A DNA stretch of 26,370 bases from Balamuthia mandrillaris (taxonomy: Eukaryota > Discosea > Longamoebia > Balamuthiidae), in the NCBI GenBank assembly GCA_031835245.1, contig JAVKOQ010000576.1, positions 1-26,370 on the forward strand, read 5' to 3'. The position numbers and the translations under genes were made by a program. Positions 10,606-18,199 of this stretch are shown here, piece after piece; positions within the stretch are counted from its first letter, which is position 1, and each line of letters begins with the position of its first letter. Below the pieces are notes generated by a model. It was not told the DNA's origin, did not search any database, and worked only from the letters and a program-made list of their open reading frames with translations.

Positions 10606-12726
10606 ATGGAGGAAATGGTAGAACTTCCTGTTGCGTCTTCTTCTTCTTCCTCTTCTTCTTCCTCCTCCTCCTCCTCTCCTGCACTGGGCAAAGATCTGCA
10701 ACGGATCAGCTTGGATGAGAGCACTCCTTTGCAAGAACAGCACCCGAAAAATGAAGACGGACACAACGAAGAAGATGAAGATGAAGCAAAAGAAGAAGAG
10801 GCAACACAGCACACCAACATCGCACAGAAACAACCAAGCGCCTCCACCATTCTTAAAAGCTCAACAACCAGCGAACACCCGACCAGAAACCGAAGGTCCT
10901 CCACCTCGGTGTTCCTCAACACAAACACCGACGAGTTCAACTCCGAAACCACCACCACCTCCGACGAGGAGGAGGTCTTTGGTGGAATAGCCTGTAAATC
11001 GAGGGCACTCAAGAACTCGCGGGGAGGAGACGACACCCTCTGCGACGCCGACGACACCAAACGGTCGGTTGGACATTTTTTGGGGTTTCACCGATTGGGC
11101 ATCGCGCTGTGGTTCATTGTCATCTTCATTCCAAACACCTTTGTCATCATCTTCTTTGGGGTGTTGCCATTGGGGGACCCGGACCAGGGCATCTGGGAGG
11201 AGGGAGGGGTTTGGCCGCAAGTCTTTGTGATCAATCCTTGCATTTGGGCGGTGGTGGGCTACCTTAACATGGCCTGCTATTTTGGGTGTATGGAGCGGGA
11301 AAGACCCTTTCGAGCATTTGGTACCACCCCACCAACTCCACTGCTTCTTTTCTTTTCTTGGTTTTGTCTGTTTGCTTCGTTTTCTTTTCTTGTTTTTCCT
11401 CTGTTGGCTTTGTTTTTTTTCCTGCCTTTCTCCTTCTCCTTCTCTTCTTCGCTTGCCTTCTTCTTCTCTCTCTCCTCCTCTCTCTTCTCCTTTGGGCTTT
11501 CGTCTCGCTCTCTCTCTCTCTCTCATATACCTTGAGTGGTGTAAGTGGATATATTTGACTGACAGTCACCTCTTCTCTTATTCTGTGGTCAGTGCCAATA
11601 ACAATAGTGACATACGTGTTGGAGGTTATGGTATTGCTGCCTCTCGTTCAGTGGCTCGGGTATTTTCAGGCGATTGGCATTATCAGCATGGGTTTATGCT
11701 ACTTATCTACATTTACCGGTTCGTTAACTCCTCATATTCGTTCTCGTTCTCGTTCTCGTTCTCGTTCTCGTTCTCGTTCTCGTTCTCGTTCTCGTTCTCG
11801 TTCTCGTTCTCGTTCTCGTTCTCGTTCTCGTTTGTTTTCACTACTGTTATTATTCTTCTCTTCGTCTCATATAATAATTAAACAGGGGTCATCTTATACG
11901 AATATTTCTTCGTCCAAAAGCGCACAAAAGCGCAACTGGCAAAGAGCCTTAACTACCTTAAAATCGCCATTGCCATCTTCATTCACATCGGCATTTTGAC
12001 CTCCTATATTGTTGCCTATCGAGAAGTTCCTTCTAGCGTGCAGCCAGCGTTGACGTTCACTCTCGCCATCATCACTTTTATCCTGCGCAAAACCTTGTTG
12101 AGTTTTACTGATCCTTATCCATTGGAAATAGCAATGCTCATAGCTGCACTTTGGGCTGAAAACATGGATGATATGGTACTGTTCTCTCGTTCTGCTTGTC
12201 TTCTTAGCTGCTTCTCTCGCTCTTTCTTCTCTTCGCTCTTCTCTGCATCTCTCGTTTTATGCTTCTCTGCTTCACTGCTTCCTTCTTTCTCTTTCACATC
12301 TAACGAACGCTATACTTTTCATTTCACTTTTTACTTGGCAGTTTCAAACGCTGGCTTATCCTAGCGTCACTGAACCAATCAACTATGTCTACATTTTCAT
12401 TGTGAACTTTTTTGCCAATGTGCTTAATCTTCTGTTTCTTACACCTCAGTACGTACCGGCCTTTCGTCGCCTGCTTCTCTCCTCTCCTTAAGCTCGATCT
12501 GATCTTTCTTCTTCGTATAACAAAAAACAACAGATGGTTTCGGTTTCGGGTCTGGATCAAAGGAGTGCTCACCTGTAAGTGCAAAAACATGCCAAGCCGG
12601 AACGACGATGATTTGGATGACGATAGAGGACATTCCAACAATCGTCCAGGTATTCATCACTTACTTTTCTTTCTTCTTCTCTATCTTTCTACCATTCATC
12701 TTCATCCTTCCTTCCGTTTTGCTCAC

Positions 12727-12780
<54 letters not shown>

Positions 12781-13233
12781 CCTCCCTCTCACTTACGCAC
12801 ATCACTTAAAGGTTATTTGCGAAGACAAATTCGCTTTTACTTCTGGAAGATCATAAGTCAGTTCTGTGCCTCCATTTTCTATCTTGGCATCAGCTCCGTC
12901 CTCCGTTACGGCATCAACAGAGAGTACTATCCTCTGGGCACGGACCCCTTTGATGAGGGCGACGACCACGAGAACAAACTCCTATTCCACGACTGGCGGA
13001 ACAGCATGATCTACGCCAGCTCCAACCTCCTGATCATCCTCGCCTCAGGCATCATCGGCTTTGTATTTATCAAGTATTGCCTGAAGGGCGCGTATGTGCA
13101 TATGGTGGAGGTGCACGGCAATCTGCTGTTGCACAACTGGACCTATATCGGGTTGGTGACGGTCATATTGGCTCACAACGGTATCGTGGCAGTGGCCATG
13201 ATTCAGTACCATCAGCGCATTTGGTTTTCGTAA
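10606..13233 (+). CDS. Multi-pass membrane protein of unknown family
   Basis: A 580-residue predicted membrane protein that I cannot assign. Exons 10606-11287, 11593-11718, 11886-12175, 12342-12448, 12534-12649, 12812-13233; summed length keeps frame. The first about 160 residues are soluble: a poly-Ser run, Asp/Glu clusters and Thr/Ser-rich sequence. Then come roughly ten hydrophobic segments, for example FIVIFIPNTFVIIFFGVLPL, VLEVMVLLPLVQWL, IAIAIFIHIGILTSYIV and YVYIFIVNFFANVLNLLF. A short acidic loop (SRNDDDLDDDRGHSNN) sits in exon 5, and the last exon has about three more helices ending WFS. The acidic WAENMDDM segment next to a helix might be functional. Introns 2 and 5 are mostly microsatellite. 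ATG 10606 follows GGG context and is the first in the frame. Confidence 0.82.
11737..11833 (+). repeat. (TTCTCG)n hexamer array in intron
   Basis: About 16 tandem TTCTCG units fill most of intron 2 (11719-11885) of the membrane protein gene. The array is near perfect. Confidence 0.95.
12730..12776 (+). repeat. (CT)n microsatellite in intron
   Basis: About 23 CT units inside intron 5 (12650-12811) of the membrane protein gene, pyrimidine on the sense strand. Confidence 0.95.
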
Positions 13234-13689
13234 AACCCAAACAAATACAAAAAAATCCTTTTACTTTTCAAAAAACAAACTCTTTTTTTTTGTTTTATTT
13301 TTGTTTTATTTTTGTTTATTTATTTTGTTGTTTATTTATTTATTTATTTTTTTGGTTCCAAAATGTTGAATTTATCCCAAAATACAAAGGCATCATCAAA
13401 CATCTATAAATATTTAAAGTCGACAGCAAAATAAAATTCGGCTGGAAGGAAGCGGAAAAAGAAAGCCAACACCTCGCTCTTTCTTTTTCTTTCTCGCTCG
13501 GCGTCGACTTTCCCGTCGATGTTTTCGTTTCGCAGCCAGAGCAATCATGCGTTGATCTCACCTTGGGCACCTCTGGCTAGGCTCACCATGAAGCCTTAGG
13601 AATCAAGAAGAGAATATTGCTATCATCCCTTCAAACCAAACGAAACGAAAAGAAAGACAACTAAGAGAAGTGAAGAAACAAATTTGTGT
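13234..13689. other. Convergent intergenic region with promoter-like and stem-forming signals
   Basis: About 455 bases between two converging genes, so no promoter is needed, yet it contains a TATAAATATTTAAA box at 13406-13419 running into GTCGAC (13419-13424), a second GTCGAC (13503-13508), and a stem AGCCAGAG (13534-13541) with CTCTGGCT (13571-13578), extended by two pairs after a two-base bulge. A 26-codon frame runs 13519-13599. The left part is AT-rich with TTTA/TTTG repeats. It may hide a small RNA or microprotein gene; nothing is recognised. Confidence 0.35.
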
Positions 13690-15177
13690 TCACTTGTTGC
13701 GATGGTGGTGACCAAGAAGAGGGAGGAGGGTGGCGGTGGATGCTCTTGGCCGCAGATGTCCCTTTTGCGGACCTATCCAACCTCCGCCGTTTGGCTGTGC
13801 CGCCCGTATGGCGGGTGCGACGACGCTCGGTTTATCACCACCAACGGTCTTGGCTTTGCGTCTTTGTGGCTGCTGAGCGGAGGTGGCAGCCACCATACGA
13901 ATGGAAAAACTGCGTCCTCGAGGAGAAGCTTTGAAAGTGGAGATCGAAGAGGCTTTTGGAGTCAAGAAAGAAGACGAAGAAGAAGAGCTCTTCTTCTCCT
14001 TCTGAAAGAGAGCCGCTGCCGATTCATCCAAAGAAGAAGCCGTTGAAGAAGACGATAGCAACGTTGAAATATTGTCAGCGGTGGAGGCCTTTCCTTTGGT
14101 GGTGGAACCTCTTCTTCGTATGCCGCCGACGAGTTTATTCGTGAGTCTTCTTGGTGAAGAAGAGGAAGCGGACTTAAGCTCCGCCGAAGGATAAGATGAC
14201 GTTGGTGAAGAAGAGGCAGAAGAGAAGACAGAGGATGAGAGTGTAGGAGGGGAGGGTTTTCGTGTGGAAGCAGAGAGGAAAGAATGGGAGGTATGCCGTT
14301 TGGATGAAGGAGAGAGCCGAGGTGACGTCGTGGCTGAGCGGGCTTTCTTTGTTGACCACCCTGCCTTGGTCTCTTCCTTGGATATTGTTTTGGTTCTTCC
14401 CTTTTCTTCTTCTTCTTCTTCTTCTTCTTCTTCTTCTTCACTCGAAGAAGGGAAAGGAGAGTATGATGATGGAGAAGAGCCCAAAAGCTGAACAAAGGAA
14501 GAGGGAAAGAGCCCATATCTGCCGTCCCCTGTTTCTCCAGTCCACCAGCCGCTTCCATCTAACTCGAAGACAGTCACTGTTTCTCCTACAAATAGAGCCA
14601 TCTCGTCAGAGTCTTTAGCTTCGTAGGGATGAATGACTACTGCCTTCTGAAGTGTGGCTTTGGCTTTGTCTTTTCCGTCCCTTCGGTGATATCGTTGCTC
14701 ATCGGCACAAGCAATCCGTGTTCCTTCTGTATCGTCACCTTCTTTTTCAAAGCCTGCATCTCTCTTTATTTTTCCTTCTGTTTCCGGTGCGTCTTCTGCT
14801 GTGTTATCATTTTGTTCTTCTTTTGCGTCGGACACTTGATCCTCATTTGTTTCTTCAGTGGAATAGCCTTTATCCCGTTGTTCCATTTTTCTGTTGCATT
14901 CTTCGGAAGGAGTAGACCTCTGTAGACCCTGCAACTCTTCTTGCTTTTCGGTAATTATCTGCACATAAACCGAACCCTGCGGGTTCGCCTTCGTATTCAT
15001 GGCATCTTTTCTGATTACTTGTACCAGCGTACCACAAACTCTTTCTCCCTTTGTTTCGCGGCTGATGAGGCCGTCGAGTTTGAGGGAGGTCGGGCCGACC
15101 ATGGAAGGAAAGAGCTTGACGTCCTGTTCGATCGTCATTCTTCTGGGAGACCTCCGCATCACCTCCGCCGGTTGCAT
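13690..15177 (-). CDS. SH3-domain protein with long Ser-rich tail
   Basis: A 495-residue likely adaptor, single exon. One SH3 domain (about residues 178-232) is clear: AVVIHPYEAKDSDEMALFVG, VTVFELDGSGWWTGE, GRYGLFPSSFVQLL, with the WW pair, the ALYDY-equivalent HPYEA and the terminal Pro-Ser-x-x-Val. SH3 domains bind Pro-rich ligands, often in actin and small-GTPase signalling. The N-terminal about 80 residues may be ordered (MTIEQDVKLFPSMVGPTSLKLDGL); I do not recognise them. After the SH3 comes a run of about twelve Glu and a long Ser/Arg/Lys-rich region with many SP and RxxS sites. ATG 15177 is preceded three codons upstream by an in-frame TAG; an AG just before the ATG could be a splice acceptor for an upstream exon, so the start is not certain. 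Its start faces the Rac gene. Confidence 0.88.
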   Translation of the reverse strand: MQPAEVMRRSPRRMTIEQDVKLFPSMVGPTSLKLDGLISRETKGERVCGTLVQVIRKDAMNTKANPQGSVYVQIITEKQEELQGLQRSTPSEECNRKMEQRDKGYSTEETNEDQVSDAKEEQNDNTAEDAPETEGKIKRDAGFEKEGDDTEGTRIACADEQRYHRRDGKDKAKATLQKAVVIHPYEAKDSDEMALFVGETVTVFELDGSGWWTGETGDGRYGLFPSSFVQLLGSSPSSYSPFPSSSEEEEEEEEEEEEKGRTKTISKEETKAGWSTKKARSATTSPRLSPSSKRHTSHSFLSASTRKPSPPTLSSSVFSSASSSPTSSYPSAELKSASSSSPRRLTNKLVGGIRRRGSTTKGKASTADNISTLLSSSSTASSLDESAAALFQKEKKSSSSSSSFLTPKASSISTFKASPRGRSFSIRMVAATSAQQPQRRKAKTVGGDKPSVVAPAIRAAQPNGGGWIGPQKGHLRPRASTATLLPLLGHHHRNK

Positions 15178-15637
15178 CCTTGTCTATCTTTATCTTACAA
15201 AAACGAAATTGTATGCTGTGGAGCTTCTTTCTTTCTCCTCAAGTGGTTATTTCTTTGAATGGACACTTTCCTTTTTTTGAGGTTGAACGCGAAACGTTTG
15301 CAGGACCACAACTCCTGCTCACAATGGTCATAAAAGCTGCACCACAAAATTGTTTTTTCAGATAAAATCTGAGTGGCCAATAGAATGGACGCTTTGAAAA
15401 GAAGCTTGATCGGGTTATTTTTGGAGAGCAGATGTCACCATTACTAGAAGTTTCAAGTAACAAAAAAAGAACCGTAGGATAAATTATCTGAATGTTACTT
15501 GAATTTGACTTATTTTTCATGAAAGTCGACACTTTTTACCTAAAAAAAGTTTTCCTCCGTGAAATCCATCCACCCCACAAAAAGCTTCTCCGTTTATCTT
15601 TTCTCCCAACAAACACCAAACCAAACGCATCCACGCA
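15178..15637. promoter_or_regulatory. Divergent intergenic region, SH3 gene and Rac gene
   Basis: About 460 bases, presumably both promoters. A GTCGAC lies at 15525-15530, about 108 bases upstream of the Rac ATG, in the context TCATGAAAGTCGACACTTTT. Minus-strand open frames of 60-97 codons here show no family signal, though one could be an upstream exon of the SH3 gene. Confidence 0.4.
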
Positions 15638-16222
15638 ATGTGCACCAAAGGTATCAAATTGGTGGTCGTCGGGGATGGAGCCGTGGGCAAGACTTGCCTT
15701 CTCCTTTCCTACGCCCAAAACAGACCCCCGGCAACGGATGAGTACATCCCCACCATCTTTGAGAACTATGTGGTCTGCCTCACGGCTGGGGATGACATCA
15801 TAGAGCTCTCCTTGTGGGACACAGCCGGACAGGAGGAGTACGACCGACTGCGCCCCCTCAGCTATGGCAATGCGGACGTCGTCCTGCTATGCTTCTCTGT
15901 GGACAATCCGACCTCCTTTGAGAACGTCACCTCCAGGTGGTCTCCGGAGCTTCGGCACTACATCCCGAACGTTCCCACAGTGCTGGTGGGGACCAAGAAG
16001 GACAGACGTAACGCATACGACACGACAGGACGGTTCGTGAAGCCAGAGGAGGCTCTCAACTTGGCCAAAACGTTGAAAGCCAAAGATTACGTCGAGTGCT
16101 CTGCCATCACCGGAGAAAACTTGAAGCAGGTCTTTGATACGGCGGTGAAGACTGTGCTTTTCTCTGGTAACAAGAAGAGCAAGAAGCGGAGAGGAGGAAA
16201 GAAGAAGTGTGCTTTTATGTAA
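15638..16222 (+). CDS. Rho-family small GTPase, Rac-like
   Basis: A 194-residue Ras-superfamily GTPase of the Rho/Rac group, a switch that controls actin and NADPH oxidase when GTP-bound at membranes. All nucleotide motifs are present: P-loop GDGAVGKTC, switch I YIPTIFENY, DTAGQEEYDRLRPLSY, TKKD and ECSA. The Rho insert region is present. The tail is strongly basic (KKSKKRRGGKKK) and ends in the CaaX box CAFM, so prenylation and membrane binding are expected; Met at the last position favours farnesylation over geranylgeranylation by the general rule. Switch I reads FENYVV where Rac1 has FDNYSA. One exon, full length. It sits between an SH3 and an SH2 protein gene. Rac versus another Rho subfamily cannot be settled without a tree. 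Confidence 0.95.
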   Translation: MCTKGIKLVVVGDGAVGKTCLLLSYAQNRPPATDEYIPTIFENYVVCLTAGDDIIELSLWDTAGQEEYDRLRPLSYGNADVVLLCFSVDNPTSFENVTSRWSPELRHYIPNVPTVLVGTKKDRRNAYDTTGRFVKPEEALNLAKTLKAKDYVECSAITGENLKQVFDTAVKTVLFSGNKKSKKRRGGKKKCAFM

Positions 16223-16330
16223 ACTGATTTTAGCTTGTAAATAAGAAACGGGAGGAGACATTAAGTCTCTATTATTTATTTTTTTAAAAAAAAGTCTACT
16301 CAAGAAAACCACCACAAGGAAAGATACCAT
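16223..16330. other. Short convergent 3' region with T7A8 block
   Basis: 108 bases between the Rac and SH2 gene ends. A T7A8 block lies at 16279-16293. No other feature seen. Confidence 0.5.
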
Positions 16331-17608
16331 TCAAAGAAGAACAGGTACATTGTCCATTTTGTAAGCCAGGACGAGATCGTTCACTGTTATCGCTCCAAGT
16401 TCAGGTGTATAAAGCTCCACCATTACACCTCTTCCATCTGTAAATGCTTATCAATGTTAAATCCTCAACACTGGAGAAGAAGTTGAGAAGAAGAAGAAGA
16501 AGAAGAAACGAGTACCACCTTTGAGAATAACTGTCGGATGATGTTTTTCGCGAGCAGCAACTTTGACGACTCTGTTGAAAAAGCTAATGCAAGAGTTGAA
16601 TCCGTCCAAGCGCCACTCCTTCGCTATCACGAGACTTGGAGCATCTGACAATATGCTCTTTCGGACGCACCATCCCCGTTTCATCATATCCCCCTTTAGC
16701 TCCTTCTCTGCATCCGCTTTGGTGAGAACATGATGTTGGGAGAGCTCTTCTGCAGGGATGCAACTTTGATCTTCCCAGTTATGTCCATCAGTTGTGAAGC
16801 TAAAAGCTGAAGAATAGGAGAACGAGGATGGAGAAGACAAATATGACGAAGAAGAAGAAGAAGAAGAAGAAGAAGAAGAAGAAGAAGAAGAAGAAGAAGA
16901 AGAAAGAAATGGTGATGATGAAGCAGTGGCTGCAGCAAACGAGGATGATGAAGTAGGAGAAATAGCAGAAAAACTAGACGAAGCAGTGATGGCCTCTGCT
17001 TCAATGGAAGCGAGCAACACGTCCAACTCCTTTTGCGCCGCGTCCACATCATCCATTTCAACGATCCTTGTCTGTTTCGCATTCTCCGCTTTTTCCTTTT
17101 CTTTTTCTTTGTGTCTTTGTCTGTCGGGCATTACTTCCGCATTGTTCAGAACAGTTCGTTCATTACTTCTAGGTTGTACCTCTTTCTTTCCTTCTTGCTG
17201 TTGTGGAGGATTTGGCTGTTGTGAAACGTATTTCTGTTCGACAAGGGAAGGATCTTCCAAAAGATAAAGCCACGGTTTCGTCTTTCTATCCCATTCCTTC
17301 CTTCTTCTCTTCTGTTCCTCCTCCTTTCTCAACAGGGCCAAGCGCTCTTCCTCCCTCCTCCTCTCCTCCAAGAGCATCTTTTGGAGCTCCTCCTCAGTGA
17401 GCTGTCTCTGAAAGCGTCCGCTTTTTGTTGTGCCGGAGTCCTCCGTCCTGCTGGTCTCGGGTGCTCTTTGCGGTTTGACGGCAGGAATGGAGACGGAAGA
17501 GGATAAAGGATGCGGGGATACGGTCCCTCCTTTTTTCCTCAGCTCAGCACGTTCAATAGTCTTTGCAAGGCGTTGCTCCTCCAGCGCAGAAGAAGTTATG
17601 TCGGCCAT
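16331..17608 (-). CDS. SH2-domain protein with coiled coil and poly-Ser tract
   Basis: A 398-residue protein ending in a divergent SH2 domain, the module that binds phosphotyrosine. Exons 17608-16519 and 16437-16331. The SH2 (about residues 293-398) shows HHVLTKADAEKELKG, then RGWCVRKS with Arg316 at the phosphotyrosine-binding FLVR position, and ends with AITVNDLVLAYKMDNVPVLL, matching the usual C-terminal LxxLVxxY pattern. The intron splits this domain. Upstream are a Glu/Arg/Lys coiled coil (about 67-110), a Gln/Pro patch and a Ser run of about 20 encoded by TCT repeats. The donor is ambiguous: GTGGTA at 16518 or GTACTC at 16515 both keep frame and differ by one Gly. No kinase domain is visible, so it is probably an adaptor. 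SH2 is a call from pattern, not from alignment. Confidence 0.8.
16848..16911. repeat. (GAA)n trinucleotide run coding poly-Ser
   Basis: About 21 GAA units on the plus strand, read as TCT on the minus strand, encode the serine run of the SH2 protein. Confidence 0.95.
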
Positions 17609-18199
17609 GGCTTCAACATAGGATTCTTTTTTCTTTTTGTTCGTTTTGTTGCCTATTATAATTACATATTAATTAAAACACAGCAAGCAGGCGATGGTAT
17701 CGTTGGGATGCCAAACCCTCAGCTCTCACCTCAGGGGAACAAAAATGAACGTTGAAACACAACCTCCCATCAGCGATTCTTCATCATCGCACCGTGGTTT
17801 ACATTCCAATGTTGGGGAATTAGCGTCTATTGTTCACTTTTTTGCACAAAGTTTTTTTTTTTAAAAAAAAATAGGTACTCCACCAAGCTTGTTCGGCCGG
17901 AGTGGTCTGTTTCCAACAAAGCTTGGCTTGCTCTCTCTCTTGCAGTCTTCTTGGACAGTTAAACAGACTTGATGTGTTATGATTTCATGACGACGTGAAA
18001 TTAACCAAACCACATTTTTTTTTCTTGGAAAAGAAGCCCCTTATCACTCGGACACAACAACGCGAAAGAAAGCGAAACCCTTTTTGTTGTTGCTACGCTT
18101 TTCGTTTGTTTGTAAACTTTTTTTTTAAAAAAAAAACAGTACACCGAGTATTGTTGGATGCTCTGCCGAACCTGAGCACTACCGGACGAACCAAAGGCG
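17609..18199. promoter_or_regulatory. Divergent intergenic region, SH2 gene and ADCK gene
   Basis: About 590 bases with two large T/A blocks: T11A9 at 17852-17871 (about 244 bases upstream of the SH2 ATG) and T9A10 at 18118-18136 (about 64 bases upstream of the ADCK ATG). Between them is a stem: CCAAGCTT at 17884-17891 with AAGCTTGG at 17920-17927, extended by three pairs across a one-base bulge. It is followed by a CT-rich tract ending TTGCAG (about 17928-17944), which could be a 5' UTR splice acceptor. No gene seen. Confidence 0.5.

Noticed and set aside
12575-12596. A 22-base intron (GTAAGT...AAG) in the membrane protein gene
   Set aside because: Removing it gives a hydrophobic stretch but leaves the next exon out of frame. 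Keeping it as coding gives an acidic loop that joins exon 6 in frame.
15195-15532. Minus-strand frames of 61-97 codons upstream of the SH3 gene
   Set aside because: No family signal; they could be a 5' exon but no donor-acceptor pair is compelling.
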